From Agromyces soli (GTDB taxonomy: Bacteria > Actinomycetota > Actinomycetes > Actinomycetales > Microbacteriaceae): 64,000 bases of DNA. Made by a program: the position numbers and the translations under genes. Of the stretch, positions 33,075 through 41,404 are shown one piece after another. The notes beneath the pieces are model-generated. The model saw nothing but the letters and a program-made list of their open reading frames with translations, was not told the DNA's origin and did no database searches. The stretch is from contig NZ_CP094533.1 of assembly GCF_022811605.1 (NCBI RefSeq), positions 744,001-808,000 of the forward strand, written 5' to 3'. Within the stretch, counting starts at the first letter, position 1. Each line of letters starts with the position of its first letter.

Positions 33075-33968
33075 GTGGCCGTCGCCAAGATCCTGCTGTA
33101 CTACGTGTTCACGCCCATCGCCGACCCCGAGGCGATCCGCCTCTGGCAGCGCGACCTCGCGGAGTCGCTCGGGCTGCGCGGCCGGCTGCTGATCTCGGGC
33201 GACGGGCTGAACGGCACGCTCGGCGGCGAGCTCGGCGCGCTGAAGCGCTACGTGCGCAAGACCCGCGAGTACGCGCCGTTCCGCGGCATCGATTTCAAGT
33301 GGAGCGAGGGCACCGGCCTCGACGAGGCGGGCGGCAGCCTCGACTTCCCGAAGCTCAGTGTGCGGGTGCGCGAGGAGATCGTCTCCTTCGGCGCCCCGGG
33401 CGAGCTCGTCGTCGACGCGGCGGGTGTGGTCGGCGGCGGGACCCGGCTCGATCCGGAGGCGCTGCACGAGCTCGTCGCCGAGCGCGGCGACGAGGTGGTC
33501 TTCTTCGACGGCCGCAACGCGCTCGAGGCAGAGATCGGCCGCTTCCGCGGGGCGGTCGTGCCGGACACGGAGACCACGCGGGACTTCGTCGAGCTGCTCG
33601 ACCGCGGCGACTTCGACCATCTGAAGGGCCGCCCGGTCGTCACCTACTGCACGGGCGGCATCCGCTGCGAGGTGCTGTCGGGGCTCATGGCGAGTCGCGG
33701 CTTCGGCGAGGTGTACCAGCTCGAGGGCGGCATCGTCCGCTACGGCGAGCGCTTCGGCGACGACGGGCTGTGGCAGGGGTCGCTCTACGTCTTCGACGGG
33801 CGCGGTTCGGTGGACTTCAGCGATCACGCCGAGGTGATCGGTCGCTGCGCGGGCTGCGGCGTCGCGACGAAGCGCACGGCGAACTGCCCGGATGCCTCGT
33901 GCCGGCAGCAGTCCGTGGTGTGCGAGGGGTGCACAGCGGTCCCCTGCGGGGCGCACGCCGGGGTTTGA
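33075..33968 (+). CDS. trhO: tRNA uridine(34) hydroxylase (rhodanese-domain TrhO/YceA)
   Basis: A 297-residue protein. Residues 1-105 are the N-terminal UPF0176 acylphosphatase-like domain ([14 protein letters not shown]); residues about 115-225 are a rhodanese domain with active cysteine in [15 protein letters not shown]. The C-terminus is a cysteine cluster (CAGCG, NCPDASC, CEGC, PC) suggestive of a zinc site. TrhO makes 5-hydroxyuridine at tRNA position 34 using oxygen. The start is a GTG in a leaderless context. It ends just before the iron box of the next operon. Confidence 0.9.
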   Translation: MAVAKILLYYVFTPIADPEAIRLWQRDLAESLGLRGRLLISGDGLNGTLGGELGALKRYVRKTREYAPFRGIDFKWSEGTGLDEAGGSLDFPKLSVRVREEIVSFGAPGELVVDAAGVVGGGTRLDPEALHELVAERGDEVVFFDGRNALEAEIGRFRGAVVPDTETTRDFVELLDRGDFDHLKGRPVVTYCTGGIRCEVLSGLMASRGFGEVYQLEGGIVRYGERFGDDGLWQGSLYVFDGRGSVDFSDHAEVIGRCAGCGVATKRTANCPDASCRQQSVVCEGCTAVPCGAHAGV

Positions 33969-34001
33969 AATTCGCTTCTGATTAAGGTTAGCCTCACCTT
34001 A
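33965..34001 (+). promoter_or_regulatory. DtxR/IdeR iron box overlapping the siderophore operon promoter
   Basis: TAAGGTTAGCCTCACCTTA (33983-34001) matches the 19-bp DtxR/IdeR consensus TTAGGTTAGCCTAACCTAA at 16 positions. TTGAAA (33965-33970) and TAGCCT (33989-33994) form -35 and -10 boxes with an 18-nt spacer, so the box covers the -10. Iron-loaded regulator would block transcription of the uptake operon. Confidence 0.88.
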
Positions 34002-34058
34002 GTCGACGCGACGAGGGGTCGGCATTCCTTGCACACTCCTACGAACGGGGACTTCAGC

Positions 34059-35048
34059 ATGCCCAGACGTCAGTCGATCTTCGCCGCAGCCGGGGCGCTC
34101 GCCGCGGCGAGCCTCCTCCTCGCCGGCTGCGCGAGCGGCACGGCCGAGGCCGAACCGAGCACCGCCGCCGCCACCTCGGTCACGGTCGAGGACAACCACG
34201 GCGAGGTCGAGGTCCCGGTGAACCCGAAGCGCGTCGTCGCCCTCGACAACCACGTCTTCGAGACCCTCTCGGCCTGGGACATCCCGCTCGCCGCCGCGCC
34301 CAAGGGCGTCATGGGCACCGACATCTGGCCCGAGTACACCGGCGACGAGGCGGTGCTCGACGTGGGCGCCCACTTCGAGCCGAACCTCGAGTCGATCGTC
34401 GCGGCGCAGCCCGACCTCGTCATCGGCGGCTACCGCTTCGCCGAGTCCTACGACCAGATCGTGAGCCAGAACCCCGACGCCGCCGTCATCGAGATCGCGC
34501 CGCGCGAGGGCGAGGATCCCGCCGCCGAGCTCGTGCGCCAGGTCGAGATCCTCGGCCAGATCTTCGACCGCGAGGACGAGGCGGCGAAGATCGTCGCCGA
34601 CTTCGAGCAGTCCGTCGCCGACGCCAAGCAGGCATACGACGGCAGTTCGACGGTCGTCAGCCTGATGACCTCGGGCGGCGAGATCTCCTACATCGCCCCG
34701 GTCACCGGCCGTGGCCTCGGCATGCTCTACCCCGCGCTCGGGCTGAAGCCCGGCATCGAGCAGGCCGCCGACGACACCTCGCACGGCGACGACATCAGCG
34801 TCGAGGCGATCGCGGCCGCGAACCCCGACTGGATCGTCGTGATCGACCGCGAGGGCGCCATGACCGACGCCGAGGGCTACGTGCCCGCCAAGCAGCTCAT
34901 CGAGGGCTCGGAGGCGCTCGCCAACGTGACCGCCGTGAAGAGCGGGCAGGTCGTCTACGTCGACCCGGCGTTCTACCTCCGCGAGGACATCCAGACCTAC
35001 ACCGGGGTCTACGAGCAGCTCGCGAAGGCGTTCGGGGCGGCATCCTGA
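34059..35048 (+). CDS. Iron-siderophore ABC transporter substrate-binding lipoprotein
   Basis: A 329-residue class III binding protein (FepB/FecB/FhuD-like). The signal peptide ends in the lipobox LLAGC (cysteine near residue 24). The mature part has two lobes linked by a helix (VEDNHGEVEVPVNPKRVVAL at the start of lobe 1; ANPDWIVVIDREGA in lobe 2). It captures ferric siderophore on the outside of the membrane. It heads the iron-box-controlled operon; the next gene follows two strong hairpins. ATG 34059 starts directly at the basic n-region. Confidence 0.92.
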   Translation: MPRRQSIFAAAGALAAASLLLAGCASGTAEAEPSTAAATSVTVEDNHGEVEVPVNPKRVVALDNHVFETLSAWDIPLAAAPKGVMGTDIWPEYTGDEAVLDVGAHFEPNLESIVAAQPDLVIGGYRFAESYDQIVSQNPDAAVIEIAPREGEDPAAELVRQVEILGQIFDREDEAAKIVADFEQSVADAKQAYDGSSTVVSLMTSGGEISYIAPVTGRGLGMLYPALGLKPGIEQAADDTSHGDDISVEAIAAANPDWIVVIDREGAMTDAEGYVPAKQLIEGSEALANVTAVKSGQVVYVDPAFYLREDIQTYTGVYEQLAKAFGAAS

Positions 35049-35069
35049 GCCTCGACACGTCACACGCTC

Positions 35070-35126
35070 GGGCGGCAGACCCCGCCGCCCGGCCGGAGGC
35101 GCGCGCCGTTCGCGGCGCGCGCCTCC
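35070..35126 (+). promoter_or_regulatory. Two tandem hairpins between the binding protein and permease genes
   Basis: GGGCGGC/GCCGCCC (35070-35076, 35084-35090) is followed by GGAGGCGCGCGCCG pairing perfectly with CGGCGCGCGCCTCC (35095-35108, 35113-35126) around a TTCG tetraloop. The second stem ends 2 nt before the GTG at 35129. Such structures could attenuate transcription or protect the upstream mRNA. Confidence 0.7.
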
Positions 35127-35128
35127 GC

Positions 35129-36067
35129 GTGCTCGCCCTGCCCGCCGCGATCGCGCTCGCGATCGCGCTGCTCGCCGCCTCCCTGTTCGTCGGCGTCTAC
35201 GACGTCGTCGGCGCGGAGGGCGGCGGCGAGATGTTCTGGATCACCCGCGTCCCCCGCACGATCGCGCTCGTACTCTCGGGCTGCGCGATGGCGGTCAGCG
35301 GCCTCGTGATGCAGATGCTCACGCAGAACCGGTTCGTCGACGCCACCACCTCCGGCACCACCGAGTGGGCCGCGCTCGGCCTGCTCGTCACCCTCCTCGT
35401 CGTGCCGACCGCCCCGCTGCCCGTGCAGATGCTCGTCGCCTCCCTCGCGGCCTTCGCCGGCACCCTCGTCTTCCTCGCGGTGCTCCGCCGCATCGCGCTC
35501 CGCTCGACCCTCGTGGTGCCGCTCATCGGCATCATGCTCGGCGCCGTCGTGAGCGCCGTCACCACCTACCTCGCCGCGACGAACAACGCGCTGCAGCTGC
35601 TCGGCACCTGGTTCATGGGCAGCTTCACGAGCGTCGTCCGCGGCCGCTACGAGGTGCTCTGGGCCGTCGCGGTCGTCACGATCCTCGTCTTCGTCGTCGC
35701 CGACCGGCTCACGGTCGCCGGGCTCGGTCGCGACGTCGCGACCACCGTCGGCGTGCGGTACGAGGCCGTCGTGCTGCTCGGCACGAGCCTCGTCGCCGTC
35801 GCGACGGGCGTGACCGTCGTCGTGGTCGGATTCCTGCCGTTCCTGGGGCTCGTCGTGCCGAACATCGTCTCTCTCGTGCGCGGCGACGACCTCCGCTCGA
35901 ACCTGCCCTGGGTCTGCGTCGGCGGCGTCGCGCTCGTGACCGCCTGCGACCTCGTCGGGCGCACCGTGCGGATGCCGTTCGAGGTGCCCGTGTCGATGGT
36001 GCTCGGCATCGTCGGCAGTGCGGTGTTCATCGCGCTGCTCCTCCGGCAGCGGGCGGTGCGCTCGTGA
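35129..36067 (+). CDS. Iron-siderophore ABC transporter permease (FecCD family), first
   Basis: At least 312 residues with about nine transmembrane helices and the FecCD motifs RVPRTIALVLSGCAMAVSGLVMQ near the N-terminus and GFLPFLGLVVPNIVSL late in the protein. The start is uncertain: GTG 35129 begins almost inside the first helix, while the frame stays open back to a CTG at 35045 that overlaps the upstream stop; that would add 28 residues including a basic N-terminus, but this stretch also forms two strong hairpins. It forms the membrane channel with the next gene. Confidence 0.88.
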   Translation: MLALPAAIALAIALLAASLFVGVYDVVGAEGGGEMFWITRVPRTIALVLSGCAMAVSGLVMQMLTQNRFVDATTSGTTEWAALGLLVTLLVVPTAPLPVQMLVASLAAFAGTLVFLAVLRRIALRSTLVVPLIGIMLGAVVSAVTTYLAATNNALQLLGTWFMGSFTSVVRGRYEVLWAVAVVTILVFVVADRLTVAGLGRDVATTVGVRYEAVVLLGTSLVAVATGVTVVVVGFLPFLGLVVPNIVSLVRGDDLRSNLPWVCVGGVALVTACDLVGRTVRMPFEVPVSMVLGIVGSAVFIALLLRQRAVRS

Positions 36068-37101
36068 GCGCCGAGGCATCCGCCCCGACCGTCGGCGCCG
36101 AGGCATCCGTCCGCCCCACCGCCGTGTCCACGCCGCGCGGGCGGCGCGTCCCCCTCGCCGCGATCATCGCCGGAGCGGCCGCCGCGCTCTTCGCCGTGGG
36201 GCTGCTCGTCTGGGGGAACCCGGTGCCGGCCGACCAGCCCGGCTTCTGGGTGATCGTGCAGAGCCGCTCGGTCGCCGTCGCGACGATCGCGCTCGTCGCC
36301 GCCGCCCAGGCCCTCGCGACCGTGCTCTTCCACACGGCGACCGGGAACCGCATCCTGACGCCGTCGATCCTCGGCTTCGATGCGCTCTACACCCTGATGC
36401 AGACGGCCCTCGTCTTCGCGTTCGGGATGGCCGCGACGCAGGTCGAGGGCGTCGGCAAGATCGTCGCGCAGAGCGCGCTCATGGTGCTCTTCGCGACGCT
36501 GCTCTACGGCTGGCTCTTCTCCGGCAGACGGGCGAACCTGCACGTGCTGCTGCTCGTCGGCGTCGTGCTCGGGGTCGGCTTCGGCTCGGTCTCGACCTTC
36601 CTGCAGCGCATGCTCACGCCGAGCGAGTTCGACGTGCTCTCCGCGCGGCTGTACGGCAGCATCGGCCGCGGCAACCCCGAGGTGCTGCCGTGGGCCGCCC
36701 TCGTCGTCGCGGCCATCGCGGTGTGGGCGTGGCGGCGACGCGCGGCGCTCGACGTGATCGCGCTCGGCCGGGATGCCGCGACGAGCCTCGGCCTGCGCTA
36801 CCGGCGCGAGATCGTGGTGCTCCTCGTCGTCGTCGCCGTGCTCGTCTCCGTGTCGACGACGATGGTCGGGCCGATGACGTTCTTCGGCTTCCTGGTGGCG
36901 ATCATGAGCTACCAGTTCGTCTCCTCGGACCGGCACGGCCAGGTGCTGCCCGTCGCCGTGCTGCTCGGGCTCGCGACCCTGCTCGGCGCGTACTTCGTCA
37001 TGCAGCACGTCTTCGCCGCCGCGGGTCTCGTCAGCATCGTCATCGAGTTCGTCGGCGGGCTCGCGTTCCTCATCGTCATCCTCAGGAAGGGGCTGCGTTG
37101 A
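36064..37101 (+). CDS. Iron-siderophore ABC transporter permease (FecCD family), second
   Basis: A 345-residue permease, partner of the preceding one. The GTG start overlaps the previous stop by 4 nt. The FecCD motif GPMTFFGFLVAIMSYQFV and ALGRDAATSLGLRYRRE are visible, with about nine helices. The first 25 residues (SAEASAPTVGAEASVRPTA) are low-complexity and contain two copies of the recurrent word. Confidence 0.9.
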   Translation: MSAEASAPTVGAEASVRPTAVSTPRGRRVPLAAIIAGAAAALFAVGLLVWGNPVPADQPGFWVIVQSRSVAVATIALVAAAQALATVLFHTATGNRILTPSILGFDALYTLMQTALVFAFGMAATQVEGVGKIVAQSALMVLFATLLYGWLFSGRRANLHVLLLVGVVLGVGFGSVSTFLQRMLTPSEFDVLSARLYGSIGRGNPEVLPWAALVVAAIAVWAWRRRAALDVIALGRDAATSLGLRYRREIVVLLVVVAVLVSVSTTMVGPMTFFGFLVAIMSYQFVSSDRHGQVLPVAVLLGLATLLGAYFVMQHVFAAAGLVSIVIEFVGGLAFLIVILRKGLR

Positions 37102-37955
37102 TCACCATCGAAGCGGTCGACAAGCACTACCGCGCGACCCGCGCGCTCGGACCCGTCGACCTCGAGATCGCCTCGGGCGGGCTCACCGCGCTCGTCGGCC
37201 CGAACGGCGCCGGCAAGTCGACCCTGCTCACGATCGTCGGGCGGCTGCTCGACCCCGACAGCGGCCGGGTGCGGGTCGGCGGCCTCGACGTCGTGACGGC
37301 GAAGCCGCGCGAGCTCGCGAAGGTCGTCTCGATCCTGAAGCAGGAGAACCACTTCGTCGCCCGGCTCACGGTGCGCCAGCTCGTGTCCTTCGGCCGCTTC
37401 CCGCACTCCCAGGGGCGACTGACCGCGGCCGACCGCGAGGCGGTGGACCGGGCCCTCGCCTTCCTCGACCTGGAGGGCTTCGAGGAGCGCTTCCTCGACG
37501 AGCTCTCCGGCGGGCAGCGCCAGCGCGCCTTCGTCGCGATGGTGCTCGCGCAGGACACCGAGGTGGTGCTCCTCGACGAGCCGCTCGCGGCGCTCGACAT
37601 GCGGCACGCGGCCGCGATGATGCAGCGACTGCGCGACGCCGCCGACGAGCTCGGCAAGACGATCGTGCTCGTCGTGCACGACGTGAACTTCGCCTCCGCC
37701 TACGCCGACCGGATCATCGCCCTCGCCGAGGGGCGGATCGTCGCCTCGGGCACGCCGGAGGAGATCATGCGGCCCCAAGTGCTCTCCGCCGTGTTCGACA
37801 CCCCCGTCGACGTCGTGCAGCACGGCGGACACCGCCTCGCCGTCTACTACCGCCCCGCCCCCACAACTCAGGAACATGTGGCGGTTATGCCGGACGACGA
37901 TTTCGGGATGCCCCGGAATCACGCGCCTGCCGAGGCATCCGTTCCTGAGTTCTGA
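37098..37955 (+). CDS. Iron-siderophore ABC transporter ATP-binding protein with an element-derived tail
   Basis: A 285-residue FecE-type ATPase. Walker A GPNGAGKST, signature LSGGQRQRAFVAMVLAQ, Walker B VVLLDEPLAALD and the H-loop VVHD are intact. The TTG start overlaps the permease stop (TTGA). The normal fold ends near HRLAVYYRP, about residue 254; the last 30 residues, from TTQEHVAVM to VPEF, are encoded by a 91-bp repeat element (37863-37953) whose end also supplies the stop codon. The tail probably has no transport function. Confidence 0.92.
   Translation: MITIEAVDKHYRATRALGPVDLEIASGGLTALVGPNGAGKSTLLTIVGRLLDPDSGRVRVGGLDVVTAKPRELAKVVSILKQENHFVARLTVRQLVSFGRFPHSQGRLTAADREAVDRALAFLDLEGFEERFLDELSGGQRQRAFVAMVLAQDTEVVLLDEPLAALDMRHAAAMMQRLRDAADELGKTIVLVVHDVNFASAYADRIIALAEGRIVASGTPEEIMRPQVLSAVFDTPVDVVQHGGHRLAVYYRPAPTTQEHVAVMPDDDFGMPRNHAPAEASVPEF
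37863..37953. repeat. 91-bp terminal-inverted-repeat element, family B copy 1
   Basis: It begins ACAACTCAGGAAC and ends GTTCCTGAGTTCT (one mismatch to the inverse). The first 40 bp, including TGGCGGTTATGCCGG, match copy 2 read in reverse. It lies within the 3' end of the ATPase gene. Confidence 0.85.
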
Positions 37956-37991
37956 GACGCTGAACCGACCGGCCCACCGAAAGGACCCGCA

Positions 37992-38807
37992 ATGCCCTTC
38001 ACCCTCGACCGCGTGCCCCGCGAGCTCGTCTTCCGCCCCGTCACGCTGACCGCCCGCGAGCGCCTGGCCCCGCACTACCTGCGCCTGCGGCTCGAGGGCG
38101 AGGCGCTGCGCGGCTTCGACTCGCTCGGCAGCGACGACCACATCCGGCTGTTCTTCCCGGGCGAGCGACCGGCCGACGGCACCGGTGACGGCACCAGCGA
38201 CGCGGCCGTCGACCTCGCGGCGCTCCGCGAGTCGCCGAGCCGCGAGTACACCCCGCTCGCCTGGGACGCCGAGGCCGGCGTGCTCGACGTCGAGTTCGTC
38301 GTGCACGGCGAGCACGGCATCGCCGGGCGCTGGGCCGACCGCGCCCCGATCGGCTCCGTGATCGGCGTCGGCGGGCCGCGCGGCTCGATGGTGATCACGG
38401 GCGAGCCCGACGGTTGGCTGCTCGCGGGCGACGAGACGGCGCTGCCGGCGATCCGCCGCTTCCTCGCCCGGCTCTCCCGCGAAGGCGACGCGACCCCGCG
38501 CGGGATCGTGCTCGTCGAGGTGCCCGACGCCGCGCACCGCCCCGCGTTCGAGGCGCCCGCGGGCACCGAGCTGCGCTGGGTGCCGCGCGACGGGCGCCTG
38601 CAGGGCGAGGCGCTCGTCGCCGCCCTCGACGCGCTCGGCGTCGAAGACCGGCCCGCCGGCGAGGTGTTCGCCTTCGTCGCGGCCGAGCACGCCGTCGTGA
38701 AGCCCGGGCGCGCGCTCGTGCTCGACCGCTGGGGGCTCTCCCCCGAGCAGGTCGTCGTGAAGGGCTACTGGCGCCGCGACGAGGCCGAGTACCACGCGCC
38801 GCACTGA
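37992..38807 (+). CDS. Siderophore-interacting protein (FAD-dependent ferric-siderophore reductase)
   Basis: A 271-residue SIP-family protein. The flavin-binding motif SREYTPL is near residue 80; the N-terminal beta barrel precedes a C-terminal NAD(P)H-binding part ending VVVKGYWRRDEAEYH, the SIP signature. It reduces ferric siderophores in the cytoplasm to release iron. It follows the ATPase by 36 bp with an AAAGGA site, in the same iron-regulated operon. It is bracketed by two inverted copies of the 91-bp family B element. Confidence 0.9.
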   Translation: MPFTLDRVPRELVFRPVTLTARERLAPHYLRLRLEGEALRGFDSLGSDDHIRLFFPGERPADGTGDGTSDAAVDLAALRESPSREYTPLAWDAEAGVLDVEFVVHGEHGIAGRWADRAPIGSVIGVGGPRGSMVITGEPDGWLLAGDETALPAIRRFLARLSREGDATPRGIVLVEVPDAAHRPAFEAPAGTELRWVPRDGRLQGEALVAALDALGVEDRPAGEVFAFVAAEHAVVKPGRALVLDRWGLSPEQVVVKGYWRRDEAEYHAPH

Positions 38808-38848
38808 GCCGCCCTCCGTCGCCGTCCGCCCCTCCGTCCCGCCGTCAC

Positions 38849-38939
38849 ACAACTCAGGAACGCCCCTCGCGCGATCCGCGTCGCGCCGCGGAATCCGAGA
38901 ATCCTCGGCCGGCATAACCGCCAGATGTTCCTGAGTTGT
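38849..38939. repeat. 91-bp terminal-inverted-repeat element, family B copy 2 (inverted)
   Basis: ACAACTCAGGAAC (38849-38861) and GTTCCTGAGTTGT (38927-38939) are perfect inverse repeats. The length equals copy 1 and the orientation is opposite. Its outer edge abuts the stop codon of the convergent LssY_C gene (38941). Confidence 0.85.
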
Positions 38940-38940
38940 G

Positions 38941-40371
38941 TCAGGGCTCGGCGCGGGTCGGGGCGCGGCGGCGGGCGTAGGCGCGGGCCGAACGGCTCGA
39001 GAGGGCGAGCAGCACCAGGATGTCGACGGCGAGCGTCAGCAGGGTCGTGCGGATCGTGATCTCGGCGTCGCCGCCGAAGTAGTCGACCGCCGACACGAGC
39101 GTGCTGAGGATCGCGACGACCATCACGGTGATCCGCGCCCAGTTGCTGCCGCGGAACACGAGCCACGCGAACACCAGCTCGGCGAGCAGCACGATCACGC
39201 CGACGACGACGATGGTCCAGAGCACGAACGCCGACACCTCGCCCTCCGAGACGCCGTCGGCCACGAGGTCGAGCTCGCGCACGACCGTCGGCCACTGCAC
39301 GTACAGGCCGATCAACCAGATCACGCCGAGCAGCACGCGGACGACGATGAGCAGCGCCCCGAGCGAGGTCGCCACCGGTCGGCGCTGCACGCGGGCGAGG
39401 GCGGCCCGCTCCGCATCCCGATCGGCGAGGCGGGCGAGCGGTTCGAACGCCGCGCGCTTCGCCGTCGCGAGGTGCTCCGCGGGCGCGAGCTGCGCTGCAC
39501 GCGCCGGGGCGCGGGATCCGGATGTCGCGGCGCCCGCCGCCTCCGCCGCGCCGACCGCGGAGCCCAGCGCGAGCACCGGCAGGTCGCCGTCGGTCGTGAT
39601 GGTGTCGCCGCCGCCGTTGCGCGAGTGGTAGCCGGTCGAGAAGTCCCGGATCACGTCGACCGCGGCAGGCACGCCCGACTCGACGACACTGCGCACGATG
39701 TGGTCCCGCTCGACGTCGGTGTCGGCGTCGATCTTGTGCGTGATCTGCAGGGTGAACAGCGAGAAGCCGACGGCCCGGTCGAAGGTGCCGGCGGCGAGCC
39801 AGTCGACGCGGCGACCGCCCGGGAGGAGCCATCCCTCCGGCGTCCGCCAGAAGCGCACGTGGTGCCGCTTGGCCGGATTGCCCTCGACCTCCTGCTGGTA
39901 GGCGAAGTCCTGCATCTGCCCGAAGAGGAAGAGCGGACTCACCGGCGCCTCGTCGTAGCTGCGGCGGGTGATGGTCGAGAGGATGATCCGCCAGCTGGAT
40001 GCCGCGTCGACGTCATCGGCGCGTGTCCATCCCGCCCGGCGCATCGCCTCGTGCACGGCGGCCTCCTCGCCGAGGAGCGCGAGGTTCACGGGGTCGCCGA
40101 GCAGGCCGTCGCTCGTGCGCGCGCGGCCGATGAAGTAGTCGGGCACGTAGATCGTCGTGAGGATGCGATGCAGGCGGGGCAGCACGAGGTACGCGAGCAG
40201 CAGCCAGAAGGCGACGAAGAAGAGGATGCCGAACCAGCCGAAGCCGAAGGACTCGCCGAGCACGAGCCAGGCGAGCCAGATCGCCGCGATGCCGGCGTAG
40301 ACGAAGACCGCGCCGTCGAGCAACGCGTTGACGGAGAGCCGCCTGCCCCCGGTCGCCGTCGTCGCCCCCAT
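38941..40371 (-). CDS. LssY_C domain membrane protein
   Basis: A 476-residue membrane protein. Two N-terminal helices (about residues 18-65) precede a soluble LssY C-terminal domain (about residues 80-250) with the typical segment SPLFLFGQMQDFAYQQEVEG followed by NPAKRHHVRFW. A linker rich in Ala follows, then four C-terminal helices. LssY_C is usually fused to PAP2 phosphatases or DedA proteins; here it stands alone, so its function is unknown. The ATG at 40371 is 6 nt after TAGCAT (leaderless). The stop touches a family B repeat. Confidence 0.75.
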   Translation of the reverse strand: MGATTATGGRRLSVNALLDGAVFVYAGIAAIWLAWLVLGESFGFGWFGILFFVAFWLLLAYLVLPRLHRILTTIYVPDYFIGRARTSDGLLGDPVNLALLGEEAAVHEAMRRAGWTRADDVDAASSWRIILSTITRRSYDEAPVSPLFLFGQMQDFAYQQEVEGNPAKRHHVRFWRTPEGWLLPGGRRVDWLAAGTFDRAVGFSLFTLQITHKIDADTDVERDHIVRSVVESGVPAAVDVIRDFSTGYHSRNGGGDTITTDGDLPVLALGSAVGAAEAAGAATSGSRAPARAAQLAPAEHLATAKRAAFEPLARLADRDAERAALARVQRRPVATSLGALLIVVRVLLGVIWLIGLYVQWPTVVRELDLVADGVSEGEVSAFVLWTIVVVGVIVLLAELVFAWLVFRGSNWARITVMVVAILSTLVSAVDYFGGDAEITIRTTLLTLAVDILVLLALSSRSARAYARRRAPTRAEP

Positions 40372-40377
40372 GCGGTC

Positions 40378-40383
40378 ATGCTA
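40378..40383 (-). promoter_or_regulatory. -10 box TAGCAT (leaderless LssY_C gene)
   Basis: TAGCAT on the minus strand ends 6 nt before the ATG at 40371. Confidence 0.48.
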
Positions 40384-40459
40384 GCGATCGCACGCCCGCG
40401 CCCGCGCTCCCGCGCGTCCGCCGAGGGCCCGCGCGGCCTGATCCGTCACCGGCCCCGGC

Positions 40460-40465
40460 TACCCT
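40460..40465 (+). promoter_or_regulatory. -10 box TACCCT (leaderless PEP-mutase-like gene)
   Basis: TACCCT ends 6 nt before the ATG at 40472. Confidence 0.48.
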
Positions 40466-40471
40466 CGCCTC

Positions 40472-41284
40472 ATGACCTCCACCCCGCACGACCACGCCGC
40501 CCACCTCGCCGAGCTCACCGTCGCCCGCGCAGAGCGCCTGCGGGAACTGCACGCGGCGCCCGAACTGCTGCAGGTGGTGAACGTCTGGGACGTGGTGAGC
40601 GCCCGCGTCGTCGCCGCACTGCCCGGCACCACCGCGCTCGCCACCGCGAGCCACTCCATCGCGGCCACCTTCGGCTACCCCGACGGCGAGCGCATCCCGG
40701 TCGAGCTCATGCTCGACATGGCCGGCCGCATCGCCCGGGCGGTGGAGGTGCCGGTGAGCGCCGACCTCGAGGCCGGCTACGGCGCCCCGGGCGAGACGAT
40801 CCGTCGGGCGATCGGCGAGGGCATCGTCGGTGCGAACCTCGAGGACGAGCTGAAGCCCCTCGCCGATTCGGTCGCCGCGGTCCGGGCCGCGGTGGCGGCT
40901 GCCGAGGCGGAGGGCGTGCCGTTCGCGCTGAACGCCCGCACCGACGCGTGGCTTCGCGGCCACGAGCGTCCGCGCGAGGTGTGGCTGACCGACGCGATCG
41001 AGCGCGGCCGGGCCTACCTCGACGAGGGGGCGACGTGCGTCTTCGTGCCCGGCGCCCTCGACGAGACCGACCTCGCCGAGCTCGTCGACGCGCTCGGCGA
41101 GCGCCGGCTGAGCGTCATCGGCCTGCCGGGGGTGCCGGCGCCCGCGCGCCTCGCCGAGCTCGGCGTCGCGCGGATCTCCTACGGCCCGTACACGCAGCGA
41201 GTGGCGCTCGGCGCGCTCGAGGATGCCGCGGCGGAGCTGTACGCCGGCGGCGTGCTGCCGTCCGACCTCCGCCCACTGAACTAG
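40472..41284 (+). CDS. Isocitrate lyase/PEP mutase family protein
   Basis: A 270-residue TIM-barrel enzyme of the PEP-mutase/isocitrate lyase superfamily. The metal site SADLEAGYG and the segment VGANLEDEL are present, but the KxCGH catalytic loop of lyases is absent (position occupied by LKPLADSV), so it is probably not an isocitrate or methylisocitrate lyase; oxaloacetate decarboxylase or phosphonate-type chemistry are possibilities. It has its own leaderless promoter and a strong downstream hairpin. Confidence 0.82.
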   Translation: MTSTPHDHAAHLAELTVARAERLRELHAAPELLQVVNVWDVVSARVVAALPGTTALATASHSIAATFGYPDGERIPVELMLDMAGRIARAVEVPVSADLEAGYGAPGETIRRAIGEGIVGANLEDELKPLADSVAAVRAAVAAAEAEGVPFALNARTDAWLRGHERPREVWLTDAIERGRAYLDEGATCVFVPGALDETDLAELVDALGERRLSVIGLPGVPAPARLAELGVARISYGPYTQRVALGALEDAAAELYAGGVLPSDLRPLN

Positions 41285-41322
41285 CGCGGCGGGCGCGCAG
41301 GGCGGCCGCCCTTCTCCCCCGC

Positions 41323-41352
41323 GCGACGGATGCCTCGAACGGCATCCGTCGC
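41323..41352 (+). terminator. Hairpin terminator built from the recurrent word
   Basis: GCGACGGATGCC (41323-41334) pairs perfectly with GGCATCCGTCGC (41341-41352) over the loop TCGAAC, 38 nt after the stop at 41284. The arms contain GGATGCC and its complement, the word repeated through the window. Confidence 0.6.
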
Positions 41353-41404
41353 TAGGGTGATGGCAGGCGGCAGCGTCCGCCGGCACGCCACGTGAGGAGA
41401 GCGC

